A DNA stretch of 37,945 bases. It comes from Sutterella sp. GTDB taxonomy: Bacteria > Pseudomonadota > Gammaproteobacteria > Burkholderiales > Burkholderiaceae_F. Both the position numbers and the translations under genes were made by a program. Numbering within the stretch: position 1 is the stretch's first letter; every line of letters begins with the position of its first letter. Under the pieces are notes generated by a model that had not been told where the DNA came from, did no database searches, and saw only the letters and a list, made by a program, of their open reading frames with translations. The stretch covers positions 1 through 37,945 of the forward strand of contig DYCH01000023.1 in assembly GCA_019418235.1 (NCBI GenBank). Reading direction: 5' to 3'. Shown piece after piece: positions 26,052-34,532 of the stretch.

Positions 26052-26789
26052 ATGCGTTTTTCTTTACTGCCTTTGTTGATGGTGCCTTTGGTGGCAACGG
26101 CTGCCGGTAATACGGATATTGATTCATTTAATGACGCCAAGCGCCTTTTGGAACGTAAGGTCTATTTTGACCATCGCGTGACGCTTTACTGTGAAGCTAC
26201 GTTTGATCAACGTAAAAACATCACATTGCCCGAGGGTTTTGTGACGGATAAGCATGAAAAGCGTGCTACGCGCGTTGAGTGGGAACACGTTGTGCCGGCA
26301 GAGAATTTCGGGCGTTCTTTTAGAGAATGGCGTGAAGGTGATCGAGCTTGCGTTAATCCCAATGGGAAGACCTTCAAGGGACGCAAATGCGCAGAGAAAG
26401 TCAATTATGACTTCCGTTTGATGCAAGCCGATCTCTATAACCTTTACCCAGCCATTGGTGCCGTTAATGCCATGCGTCAAAACTATAACTTCCAACTCTT
26501 GCCTGGCGTGCCGTCAAGTTTTGGGTCTTGCCAAATGAAGATTGATCGCCGACGTGCAGAGCCGCCAGAAAATGCGCGTGGCCCCATTGCCCGTACTTAC
26601 CTTTATATGGCAGAAACCTATCCGCAGCACTTTAAGTTAAGTAAGCAACAAGAGCGTCTGATGCAAGGTTGGGATAATCAGTATCCGGTTGATAAGTGGG
26701 AGTGTACGAGAGCACAACGCATTGAAGCGATTCAAGGTAATAGCAATGCGTTTGTAAAGGACGCTTGTATGGCGGCTCAGCTTTGGTAA
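26052..26789 (+). CDS. endA: Endonuclease I (EndA/NucM family), periplasmic
   Basis: Secreted non-specific DNA endonuclease of the His-Me finger EndA/NucM family. The 245-residue product has a short signal peptide (MRFSLLPLLMVPLVATAAG, cleavage probably near residue 19). The catalytic motif VEWEHVVPAENFGR contains His79, and DLYNLYPAIGAVN contains the metal-ligand Asn130. Six cysteines remain after the signal (47, 100, 113, 160, 218, 239), enough for three disulphides, fitting a periplasmic or extracellular enzyme. The ribosome-binding site is modest (AGAAAG). It stands alone between two terminators. Roles in nutrient acquisition from DNA or in DNA uptake are possible. Confidence 0.92.
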   Translation: MRFSLLPLLMVPLVATAAGNTDIDSFNDAKRLLERKVYFDHRVTLYCEATFDQRKNITLPEGFVTDKHEKRATRVEWEHVVPAENFGRSFREWREGDRACVNPNGKTFKGRKCAEKVNYDFRLMQADLYNLYPAIGAVNAMRQNYNFQLLPGVPSSFGSCQMKIDRRRAEPPENARGPIARTYLYMAETYPQHFKLSKQQERLMQGWDNQYPVDKWECTRAQRIEAIQGNSNAFVKDACMAAQLW

Positions 26790-26815
26790 GGCACCCAATA
26801 AAGTGATTGGATAAC

Positions 26816-26898
26816 AAAAAATACAACGATCTTTTGTTGTATCACAACACTTTTTACGACGAATAAATGTCGGAGTCTTTTGAAAAACTCCGACATTT
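26816..26898. terminator. Two hairpins between endA and the DUF2863-like gene
   Basis: ATACAAC/GTTGTAT (26821-26827 / 26836-26842) lies just after endA. A second, perfect 12-bp stem is AAATGTCGGAGT/ACTCCGACATTT (26865-26876 / 26887-26898). The second is suited to terminate from either side between the convergent genes. Confidence 0.82.
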
Positions 26899-26926
26899 CT
26901 ATAGATATCAACGTGTTAGCCTTTGA

Positions 26927-28165
26927 TTAGTTCAACGTAAAGCTGATAGGCATTTGTTGATCTTCCGGCGGTTGTGGATCATGCAACTCTCCATCAACGC
27001 CAGGGAAGGCCAATTCTTCATCGTCATCTTCAACCATAAAGTTGGTTTCATCCAAAAGCGTTACGGTTTCAGGCTTGATGCCGGCAATACGCAGCACGTT
27101 TAAAAGCGTTGCCATTGCTGTATCCGGCGCATCCATAAACAAAGGCCAAGAAATCCCTTGAAGGATTTGATTGTCTTTGCCCTTCATCCCAATTCCGATA
27201 CGAAGCTCTGTTAAGGCAACGCACCCCATCATCGGGGACTCATAGAAGTTACCGATCGTGAAGGTCAGGTCATCGAGCTTGAGATTAAACGTATGTTGAA
27301 GGTTCTTTAAGGCTTCATTAAAGGAGAAGTGCCTAAAGAGTTTGCCGGCTTCCGTTAATGTAATGACGGGCGGTGCAATGAGCACTTCAGGATGCACTTC
27401 TTCAAACATCAAAACCTTGTCAAGGTACTTTTGCATCTCAAGTGAGTGATGCATGATCAATTCAATTTTGGTTGCTAAATAGTGTGCCTTTAATTCACGA
27501 TAAAGGTCTTTTGCCAAACTTTGTTTGAATTTACTCAAATGTTTGGAGTCCAATTGAATTTCGGCAAAGGAGCGATTCGTCGGAGCTTCAAAAATGAGGG
27601 CAATGACACGAATGTCAGCAACGAGGTTATTGACCTCTTCTGCGTCTTCGTCAGAAGCGCAGAACGTACAAACACCGGGTTTAGCAATATGCCCCCATAT
27701 CTTGATTTGCTTATTCAATTGCACGGGGCTAAGCGCAAAGTGCTCGGTATTTAAAATGACACGGTTGACACTGACCTTAAAGCCTTCAGGTAGTAGCTTT
27801 TCAAAATGCTTTAAAAGCAAATCGGTGATGCTTTCGGGCAACTCACCATGAGGCAGACCGTAGGAACTTGAAGCCAAGAAGGGGAGCGTGACCAATAACC
27901 ATTGGCCTTCATCGTCAATGGCATGAGCTGCCACGGATTCAAAGAAGAAGTTGATGTCCATGAGTACGTTGTACTCATAACCTTCACGTTCAAAATGACG
28001 AAGAATATCCGTCACGAAATCGTCCTTTTCTTCTTTGTAGGCGAGTTCCGTGGCTGTAATCAGCGTGGAGTTATAAAGGTGATGCAAGTCTTTATCGTTG
28101 TTGTTTAAAGATTCGGTAAAGAGTTCAATAATGCGATCACGTAAAACTGAATTTTTTTTCGTCAC
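26927..28165 (-). CDS. DUF2863-like hypothetical protein
   Basis: Protein of 412 residues from the GTG at 28165 (GGA about 10 nt upstream). It resembles the betaproteobacterial DUF2863 family in its central WLLVTLPFLASSSYGLPHG segment and overall length, but I cannot confirm this without a search. It is soluble, mixed helix/strand, with a CTFC pair in the middle and an acidic C-terminus (EDDDEELAFPGVDGE). The frame extends upstream to an ATG at 28195, but that codon lies within the rne terminator hairpin, so I prefer the GTG. It follows rne on the same strand. Function is unknown. Confidence 0.62.
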   Translation of the reverse strand: MTKKNSVLRDRIIELFTESLNNNDKDLHHLYNSTLITATELAYKEEKDDFVTDILRHFEREGYEYNVLMDINFFFESVAAHAIDDEGQWLLVTLPFLASSSYGLPHGELPESITDLLLKHFEKLLPEGFKVSVNRVILNTEHFALSPVQLNKQIKIWGHIAKPGVCTFCASDEDAEEVNNLVADIRVIALIFEAPTNRSFAEIQLDSKHLSKFKQSLAKDLYRELKAHYLATKIELIMHHSLEMQKYLDKVLMFEEVHPEVLIAPPVITLTEAGKLFRHFSFNEALKNLQHTFNLKLDDLTFTIGNFYESPMMGCVALTELRIGIGMKGKDNQILQGISWPLFMDAPDTAMATLLNVLRIAGIKPETVTLLDETNFMVEDDDEELAFPGVDGELHDPQPPEDQQMPISFTLN

Positions 28166-28186
28166 AATGTATTCCAAAAAGACAAG

Positions 28187-28212
28187 AAAGGGCATCCGCA
28201 GATGCCCTTTTG
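28187..28212 (-). terminator. Intrinsic terminator of rne
   Basis: AAAGGGCATC (28187-28196) and GATGCCCTTT (28201-28210) form a perfect 10-bp inverted repeat with a CGCA loop. On the minus strand it stands 15 nt after the rne stop and is followed by a T-rich run. It overlaps the extended upstream frame of the next gene. Confidence 0.85.
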
Positions 28213-28224
28213 ATGGCCTATGAA

Positions 28225-31134
28225 TTAGTCCACTTTCGTATGAACTTGAATCAAGGGCGTCTCATCGAGCGGGGGCAAGACCTTGCGAGGACGCCCCGGG
28301 TAAACGACAGGTTTGTACTCGACGGGTTTAACCAATTCCGCACGGGTATGAACGACTTCTAAACCGTTCTTAGCTAAGGCTTCATCCAAACCTTCGGTCA
28401 AACGAGCCAAAGCGTTCGTGTCTTCTTCGACAGTCACCACTTCAACCGTTTCTTCGATAGCGACAGCCACCGGTTCTTCAACAGCAACTTCTGCCTTCAT
28501 TTCAGCTTCGGCGGCGACAACGGGCGTTTCGATAGCGACTTCAGTCGTCTCTTCAGCACGCGGGCGTTGTGCCTTGGCTTCACGCTTAACGTTGGCAATG
28601 TTGCTTTCGACATTGACGTGTTGCGTTTGGATGGGTTCAGCCGTGAAAGTTTCCGTCAACGGACTCGTGCGAACGGGGCTATCTTGCATGTACTCTTCAG
28701 GCAAAACAACCGGAGCACGGTTCATTTCTTCGGCTTCAACTTCCGGAGGAATACCACGGGAGCGGCGCGGAGCGGCTTCATCACCGGTGCGACGACGGCG
28801 ACGGGGACGGCGTTCTTCTCGAACTTCTTCCGTTGCTTGAGTCGGCGTTTGCTCCGTTGCTTGAGCACTCGTGTCTAAATTGTCGGTAGCAAAGTTAAAG
28901 TCATTTTCATCCTTGACTTCAACCTTAGTAGCGGCAACTTCTTCTTGAACCGGAGCGGCAGCTACTTCAGCTTCAACCGGACGCGGTAAAGCGACCTTGG
29001 CTTCGGGTGCCGGCAACAATTCCACGGGTTCGGGCTTATTGCGACGGCGCGTACGACGACGAGATTGTTGAGCGTCTTGAGCGGCGGGCTTTTCTGCCGT
29101 TACCGTTTCTTCTGCTGCGGGTTTCGTAGCAGCATCCTTGTCTTCAACCTTTTCGGTACGTTCGCGACGCGTACGACGCGTGTCTTTTTCACGGCGATCG
29201 CGCGGGTTACGACGTTGACGACGTTCGGGACGAGCCTTCTTTTCTTCCGGTTTCTTTTCTTCTTCGGCTTCTTTCTTGGAGCCAAACAAGAAGTTGATCA
29301 AACGCGTAATGAGGCTGGGCTCTTGGGCTTGTTGAGTGCGTTTTTGAGCTTCTTCACGAGCCGTTTGACGTTCAGCCTTCTTATTGAGTAAGCGATCGGC
29401 TTCATTGTGTTCCGGAGCCGGAGCTTCGGGCATGAAGTTACGAATAACCGGTTCTTGGCGCTTCGTGGCGGGTTTTTCCTCGGCCTTTTTCACGCGATAC
29501 GGATCAACGTTTTCTTCAGGCTTAATGTCTTCAGCACGCTTGTAGCTAGCCACTTCATCATCCAAACGATCGTCGTCATAGCGCAAACGTTCGATGTGAT
29601 AGTGAGGCGTTTCCAAGAATTTGTTCGGGATCAAAACGATCGGCAAACGATGGCGAGCTTCGATCTTGGCGATATCGGTACGCTTTTCGTTGAGCAAGAA
29701 GCTGGCGACATCGACCGGGACTTGTGCGTGAACGGCACCCGTACCTTCCTTCATGGCTTCTTCTTCCAAGATACGAAGGATTTGCAAAGCACAGCTTTCC
29801 GTGTCACGGATCACGCCCACACCGTTACAACGCGGGCAGGTGATGTGGTTGCCTTCGGCCAAAGCCGGGCGCAAACGTTGACGGGACAATTCCATCAAAC
29901 CGAAGCGGCTGATCTTGGCCATTTGAACGCGAGCGCGGTCATAGCGCAAAGCTTCTTTAAGACGCATTTCAACAGCGCGTTGGTTCTTCGGATCGTTCAT
30001 GTCGATGAAGTCGATCACGATCAAACCGCCCAAGTCACGCAAACGCATTTGGCGGGCGACTTCGTCAGCAGCTTCACAGTTGGTGCGGAAAGCCGTTTCT
30101 TCAATGTCAGAGCCACGCGTGGCACGAGCAGAGTTCACGTCCACTGCCACCAATGCTTCCGTGTGGTCGATCACAATGGCGCCACCAGAGGGCAACGGAA
30201 CGGTACGAGAGTAAGCCGTTTCTATTTGGTGCTCAATTTGGAAGCGGGAGAAAAGCGGCGTTTCTTCACGATAGCGCTTAACACGACCGACCATGTCGGG
30301 CATGACGTGGGCCATGAATTGGCGAGCTTGATCATAGATTTCATCCGTATCGACCAAGATTTCACCGATTTCCGGTTGGAAATAGTCACGGATGGCACGA
30401 ATGACCAAATTGCTTTCTTCAACAATCAAGAACGGAGCGGGGTTGGCGCGCTTTAAGATTTCGCCCTTGGGACCCACGGGTTCTTTAATAAACTTGGAAA
30501 GTGTCTTGTTGCCTTGTTGATAGGTCAACTCGAATTGCGGGCAGGCCGCATCAGAGATGGCTTCCCAGAGCTTTAAGAGGTAGTTTAAGTCCCATTGGAG
30601 TTCTTCCAACGTACGACCGATACCTGCCGTACGAGCGATGATGCTCATGCCGGTGGGCATGCGCAAACGATCCATCGTTTCGCGCAATTCTTGACGTTCT
30701 TCGCCTTCAATACGACGAGAAACACCACCACCGCGGGGGTTATTGGGCATCAAAACCAAATAGCGACCTGCCAAAGAAATGAAGGTCGTTAAGGCTGCGC
30801 CCTTGTTACCGCGTTCTTCTTTTTCAACTTGAACGATAAGTTCTTGGCCCTCAACCAAAGCATCACGGATGCTGGCCGTACGGACATCAACACCTTCCTT
30901 GAAGTACTGACGAGAGACTTCTTTAAAAGGCAAGAAACCGTGACGTTCTTCGCCGTAGTTGACGAAGCAGGCTTCAAGACTGGGTTCAATGCGGGTGATT
31001 ACACCCTTATAAATATTAGATTTGCGTTGTTCGCGACCAGCTGTTTCAATATCAATATCGATAAGCTTTTGGCCGTCAACAATACCGACGCGCGTTTCTT
31101 CAGCGTGCGTGGCATTAAATAACATGCGTTTCAT
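28225..31134 (-). CDS. rne: Ribonuclease E
   Basis: Endoribonuclease of the RNA degradosome that processes and decays mRNA, rRNA and tRNA. The 969-residue product has an N-terminal catalytic half with MKRMLFNATHAEETRVGIVDG and an S1 domain (about 36-120). Catalytic Asp332 lies in AVDVNSA and Asp375 in VIDFIDM; the zinc link is CPRC (C433, C436). From about residue 530 the protein is low complexity: Arg-rich patches, a KRTQQAQEPSLITRLINFLFGS helix (about 622-645, possibly the membrane anchor), then Pro/Glu/Ala/Val-rich repeats. This is the usual disordered scaffold. GGAG precedes the ATG. The long upstream region probably holds its regulatory leader. Confidence 0.96.
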   Translation of the reverse strand: MKRMLFNATHAEETRVGIVDGQKLIDIDIETAGREQRKSNIYKGVITRIEPSLEACFVNYGEERHGFLPFKEVSRQYFKEGVDVRTASIRDALVEGQELIVQVEKEERGNKGAALTTFISLAGRYLVLMPNNPRGGGVSRRIEGEERQELRETMDRLRMPTGMSIIARTAGIGRTLEELQWDLNYLLKLWEAISDAACPQFELTYQQGNKTLSKFIKEPVGPKGEILKRANPAPFLIVEESNLVIRAIRDYFQPEIGEILVDTDEIYDQARQFMAHVMPDMVGRVKRYREETPLFSRFQIEHQIETAYSRTVPLPSGGAIVIDHTEALVAVDVNSARATRGSDIEETAFRTNCEAADEVARQMRLRDLGGLIVIDFIDMNDPKNQRAVEMRLKEALRYDRARVQMAKISRFGLMELSRQRLRPALAEGNHITCPRCNGVGVIRDTESCALQILRILEEEAMKEGTGAVHAQVPVDVASFLLNEKRTDIAKIEARHRLPIVLIPNKFLETPHYHIERLRYDDDRLDDEVASYKRAEDIKPEENVDPYRVKKAEEKPATKRQEPVIRNFMPEAPAPEHNEADRLLNKKAERQTAREEAQKRTQQAQEPSLITRLINFLFGSKKEAEEEKKPEEKKARPERRQRRNPRDRREKDTRRTRRERTEKVEDKDAATKPAAEETVTAEKPAAQDAQQSRRRTRRRNKPEPVELLPAPEAKVALPRPVEAEVAAAPVQEEVAATKVEVKDENDFNFATDNLDTSAQATEQTPTQATEEVREERRPRRRRRTGDEAAPRRSRGIPPEVEAEEMNRAPVVLPEEYMQDSPVRTSPLTETFTAEPIQTQHVNVESNIANVKREAKAQRPRAEETTEVAIETPVVAAEAEMKAEVAVEEPVAVAIEETVEVVTVEEDTNALARLTEGLDEALAKNGLEVVHTRAELVKPVEYKPVVYPGRPRKVLPPLDETPLIQVHTKVD

Positions 31135-32008
31135 TTAAAAAACACTCCGGGGAAGTCTCATTGTCGCCGAGACTTACCATGTAGGCGTGCCGAAAAAGAA
31201 ACGAAATTGGAGGCGGTTAAGCTAGTGGCGGTATAGGACCGCAATATAAAAAAGAACAATCTTTTCCATGAGTCAATATCAAGTCCTCAATCCCGTAGAA
31301 ACGGGAGAGTATTTCGCTTGAGTAACTCAAGAAAATCAAAAGCTAGACGTGTGTCGCTATTAATGAGCAGTAGGGAGAGCTAACCAACGAACAAATTCAA
31401 AAATGCACGCTCTGTGGCTGTGCTTTTTGCATCAAAGCTCAATCCCTCACATCGGGTCTAATAATAAATTTTCACTTAACACTGTAAGTCTGACGGCCTG
31501 CATTAATAAGAAAACCGGTTTGACTGTGATGAGACATGACTCAGAACGTTAAAGCTTTTGTTTAACATTTGGTCGAATTTAATGCTTTCGCACTCATCGA
31601 TTGTCGGTTTTAATTATTAGCGCACCCAGTCTCAGTGGGACTCACGAACCACACAACATTCGCTTCTACGGCATTACAAAACAGAATAGGTGACCACGCT
31701 CCCCAAATGAAACAGATATCTGTCGGGTCAATAGCGCATGGCAATCTCTATTCCATGAAACCGTTTTGCTGCTCGGAGACTTCTTTTTCTCCCCTTACAT
31801 CCCAGCCCGTTGATCATCACCAACGTCTCCGTCAAGGGCAAAAGCGCAGCGTCTTTTGCATGCGAAAAAGCTCTCAGCCATTTAAATAGATGGTTGAGAT
31901 ACGTTTTTTTCGTCTAAACATGGCTAAAATGCACATGTTATTAATTGCGTCAAAAGCGACCCTTTTACAAAAATCAGGGCTGACATTTGACCAGCTCCAC
32001 ATTATATA
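31135..32008. other. 874-nt gene-free region between rne and rluC
   Basis: No convincing coding frame lies here; the longest (31635-31889, 84 aa) looks like chance. Next to rne there is an inverted repeat AAGTCTC/GAGACTT (31153-31159 / 31169-31175). A candidate leftward promoter follows (TTGTTC 31259-31254, 18 bp, TATACC 31235-31230). Hairpins CCCGT-AGAA-ACGGG (31292-31305) and CTTGAGT-A-ACTCAAG (31317-31331) lie further out. At the other end there is a terminator-like hairpin (31872-31899) and the rluC promoter. The likely reading is a long rne leader plus an unassigned stretch that might hold a small RNA. Confidence 0.5.
31872..31910 (+). terminator. Terminator-like hairpin upstream of rluC
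   Basis: TCTCAGCCAT (31872-31881) pairs with ATGGTTGAGA (31890-31899), with one G-T wobble. A seven-T run follows after a 4-nt gap (31904-31910). It is oriented to end a plus-strand transcript although no gene precedes it. Confidence 0.5.
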
Positions 32009-32010
32009 GT
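31980..32010 (+). promoter_or_regulatory. Promoter of rluC, probably giving a leaderless mRNA
   Basis: CTGACA (31980-31985) lies 17 bp from TATATA (32003-32008); TATAGT at 32005-32010 is an alternative -10. Initiation would fall at about 32015, the A of the likely ATG. Confidence 0.6.
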
Positions 32011-32014
32011 GTTT

Positions 32015-33025
32015 ATGTCTGATTTAGGTAAAGTTCCGCAGTTTATTGCTTCTTCCAAAGCCATGGCCAAGACCGATGCCGTGGTTTGGGTGAAAATCGG
32101 CCCCGATGCCGATGGTCAACGATTGGACAATTATCTGTTCCGTATCGCTAAAGGGGTGCCGAAAAGCCATATTTACCGCATCGTGCGGGGCGGTGAGGTG
32201 CGTGTCAATAAAAAACGCGCCCAAGTGGACACCCGTCTTCAATTAGATGATGAGCTTCGTATTCCTCCGATTCGAGTCTCTTCGACTCCCAAGAAAGAGC
32301 AACCGGTGCCGGTAAGCGATGCCGATCTTCCGATTCTCTACGAAGATGAACACATTTTGGTGGTCGACAAACCTGCCGGTTTGGCCGCTCACGGTGGCTC
32401 AGGCATTAGCTACGGACTCATTGAGCGCGTGCGTGCCGCTCGCCCCAACCAACCCTTTTTAGAGTTAGCTCACCGCCTTGACCGTGAAACGAGCGGCGTG
32501 ATGATGTTGGCAAAGTCCAGAAAGGCACTAGTCCGCTTGCATGAAATGATGCGAGAAGGGGAAGTGCACAAGTCTTATAAGACATTAGTCCTGGGCGATT
32601 GGGTCAATGATCGTCAGCACGTTAAAGCAAAACTTCACAAGTTTGTGACCGCTTCGGGTGAACGTCGCGTCTGCGTAGACAATGAAAAGGGGTTGCCCAG
32701 TCACACGATTTTCCAACTGCTTAACCGCTTTGGTGACGTTTCTTATTTAGCGGTGGATTTAAAGACTGGTCGGACGCACCAAATCCGTGTGCACGCCCAA
32801 TCTTGTGGTCACCCGTTGGTAGGCGATGAAAAGTACGGTGACTTTGAAGTCAATAAAGCGATTGCCAAGGGCTCTTTGGGGATGCCTTTTAAGCGCATGT
32901 TCTTGCATGCTTACCGCTTATCCTTTAAGCATCCGATTACGGGCGCTAATATGGAAGTCACGTCCCCCTTGCCTGCAGAATGCGCAAAATTAATTGCTTA
33001 CTTGAAATCACGAAAGGAAGATTAA
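32015..33025 (+). CDS. rluC: 23S rRNA pseudouridine synthase, RluC type
   Basis: RluA/RluC-family enzyme that converts specific uridines in 23S rRNA (955, 2504 and 2580 in E. coli) to pseudouridine. The 336-residue product has an S4 RNA-binding domain (about 35-85, with RLDNYLFRIAKGVPKSHIYR) and the catalytic motif HRLDRETSGVMMLAK with Asp156. RTHQIRVH and GDEKYG are further landmarks. The E. coli-type order, S4 then synthase, supports RluC. I start it at the ATG at 32015. An in-frame GTG lies 6 nt upstream and another ATG at 32063, but none has a Shine-Dalgarno sequence. It ends 2 nt before the next gene. Confidence 0.92.
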   Translation: MSDLGKVPQFIASSKAMAKTDAVVWVKIGPDADGQRLDNYLFRIAKGVPKSHIYRIVRGGEVRVNKKRAQVDTRLQLDDELRIPPIRVSSTPKKEQPVPVSDADLPILYEDEHILVVDKPAGLAAHGGSGISYGLIERVRAARPNQPFLELAHRLDRETSGVMMLAKSRKALVRLHEMMREGEVHKSYKTLVLGDWVNDRQHVKAKLHKFVTASGERRVCVDNEKGLPSHTIFQLLNRFGDVSYLAVDLKTGRTHQIRVHAQSCGHPLVGDEKYGDFEVNKAIAKGSLGMPFKRMFLHAYRLSFKHPITGANMEVTSPLPAECAKLIAYLKSRKED

Positions 33026-33027
33026 CG

Positions 33028-33693
33028 ATGTTTGTCCCTAAATATGACCTCTTTGTTTTCGACTGGGACGGAACGATCATGGATACGACCGAACCGATTG
33101 CGGCCGGTATTTGTCATGCTTTCGTGACGTTAGGTTATAAAGATCCGGGCATGGAAGCGGCTCGAAGCGTGATTGGTTTGGATTGGCGAAGTGCAATTTT
33201 GACTTTAGAGCCCAACTTCCGCTTAGAAGAGTACGACGCTTTTGAATCGGCCTATCGTGACTATTACATTGTCAAAGAACGAGAAATCGGCATCTTTCCC
33301 GGCATGGAAGAGATGCTTCGCAAGATGCAAGCCGCAGGCCTTCGTATGGCGGTGGCGACCGGTAAAAGCCGTCGCGGCTTAGATCGCGTGTTTGCCTTAA
33401 CGGGCATTGCCGATCTTTTTGAAACAACGGTGACTGCTGATGAAAGCGCCGGCAAACCCAACCCCTTGATGCTTGAAATGATTTCCGAGCGCACGGGTGT
33501 GGCGTTGGAACAAATGGTGATGATCGGCGATACCGAGCACGATTTGTATTTGGCAAAAAATGCCGGCTGCGCAGCCGTTGCTGTTTCTTACGGCGCCTTC
33601 CCTAAGAGTGAATTAAAGAAGTGGAAGTTGCCGGTGGTTGATAACGTTCCCCAATTGGTGAGCGCTTTGGGTTTGGACGACCTCTATCATTAA
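33028..33693 (+). CDS. HAD-superfamily phosphatase (Gph/PGP-like)
   Basis: Haloacid-dehalogenase-type phosphohydrolase with the helical cap of subfamily IA, resembling phosphoglycolate phosphatase. The 221-residue product has motif I FDWDGTIMD (nucleophile Asp12, acid/base Asp14), motif II in VATGKS, motif III Lys in GKPNP and motif IV GDTEHD. AAAGGAAG stands 7 nt before the ATG, inside the end of rluC. The longer frame from 32980 would overlap rluC and lacks this site. rluC followed by a HAD phosphatase is a common pair in proteobacteria. The substrate is not known. Confidence 0.9.
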   Translation: MFVPKYDLFVFDWDGTIMDTTEPIAAGICHAFVTLGYKDPGMEAARSVIGLDWRSAILTLEPNFRLEEYDAFESAYRDYYIVKEREIGIFPGMEEMLRKMQAAGLRMAVATGKSRRGLDRVFALTGIADLFETTVTADESAGKPNPLMLEMISERTGVALEQMVMIGDTEHDLYLAKNAGCAAVAVSYGAFPKSELKKWKLPVVDNVPQLVSALGLDDLYH

Positions 33694-33714
33694 CTTAAAT
33701 TGGGGTTCCAAAAA

Positions 33715-33745
33715 CGAGATGACCGCACGAATGTGCGGTCATTGT
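33715..33745 (-). terminator. Terminator of the methylase gene (33750)
   Basis: ATGACCGCAC (33719-33728) and GTGCGGTCAT (33733-33742) form a perfect 10-bp stem with a GAAT loop. On the minus strand it is followed by CTCGTTTTT, so it serves the maf-methylase transcript; on the plus strand the T run is missing. Confidence 0.8.
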
Positions 33746-33749
33746 GTTG

Positions 33750-34526
33750 CTAGCGCTTGAAATGCGTATTGGGCTTTTTCTTAAAGTGCGTCGTTTGTCG
33801 CACGGAATCGTTTCGGGTCACTTTTTCGGCCAAAATAGCAAAAATGGCAGGAACCTTGGGTAGTGTAGGAAGCGCCTTTTTCCAAGCTTGGGCCGTTTGT
33901 GTGCGAACCATCTCTTGGGATCCTGTCACGTCTAAAGCGACCGTAATACGTGTTGTGGGCTTAAGCGTTTGACAGAGGTAGTCCAAAAACGCCGCATTGC
34001 GGTACGGGGTTTCAATAAAAAGTTGCGTCTCACCTCGGGCGCTTTGGCGTTCAGCCGCCAAAAGGGCTTCCGTACGAGCAGGCTCTTTAATCGGCAAGTA
34101 GCCAAGGAAGCGGAAGTGCTGGCCGTCAAGGCCACTAGCCATCAAGGCAAGCAAAATGGACGAGGGCCCCACCAAGGGACGTACGTGAAGCCCTAACTCT
34201 TGAGCGCGGGCTACGATGTTGGCACCGGGGTCGGCAATGCCGGGGCAGCCCGACTCACTGACAATGGCAATGTCGTGACCATCTTTAGTAAGGGGTTCAA
34301 GCCATTGATCAATCTTTTGAGCATCCGGTTCGTGTCCGATCTCTTCAATATGCAATTGAGCGATGGGCGTCGGATGTTCGGCAACTTTTAGGTAAGCACG
34401 AGCGCTTTTCGCATTTTCGGCCAAAAAGTACTGCGTCTGACGCAAAACGTTTAAGGTTGAAGCGGGGAGGGTGTCAGTAACGTCGCCTTCGGCAATTCGA
34501 TTGGGCAATAAATAGAGCGTGGCCAT
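33750..34526 (-). CDS. SAM-dependent methyltransferase, RsmI-like (tetrapyrrole methylase fold)
   Basis: Methyltransferase of the tetrapyrrole methylase superfamily, related to RsmI (16S rRNA C1402 2'-O-methylase). The 258-residue product starts MATLYLLPNRIAEGD and contains SESGCPGIADPGANIVARAQE and the LVGPSSILLALMASGLDG segment. This is the RsmI pattern, but with SGCPG where RsmI has AGTPL. It is probably the separate RsmI-like family found beside maf in betaproteobacteria, not RsmI itself. The C-terminus is basic (FKKKPNTHFKR). It starts 6 nt after maf and forms an operon with it. The exact target is unknown. Confidence 0.82.
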   Translation of the reverse strand: MATLYLLPNRIAEGDVTDTLPASTLNVLRQTQYFLAENAKSARAYLKVAEHPTPIAQLHIEEIGHEPDAQKIDQWLEPLTKDGHDIAIVSESGCPGIADPGANIVARAQELGLHVRPLVGPSSILLALMASGLDGQHFRFLGYLPIKEPARTEALLAAERQSARGETQLFIETPYRNAAFLDYLCQTLKPTTRITVALDVTGSQEMVRTQTAQAWKKALPTLPKVPAIFAILAEKVTRNDSVRQTTHFKKKPNTHFKR

Positions 34527-34532
34527 TTTCTA

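Noticed and set aside
29407..30456. A 349-aa open frame on the plus strand inside rne
   Set aside because: It lies fully antisense to the catalytic half of RNase E, resembles no family, has composition typical of a codon-bias shadow, and lacks a ribosome-binding site.
31635..31889. An 84-aa plus-strand frame in the rne-rluC gap
   Set aside because: There is no ribosome-binding site, it has an irregular composition and no recognisable motif, and its end falls inside the terminator-like hairpin. Treated as chance.
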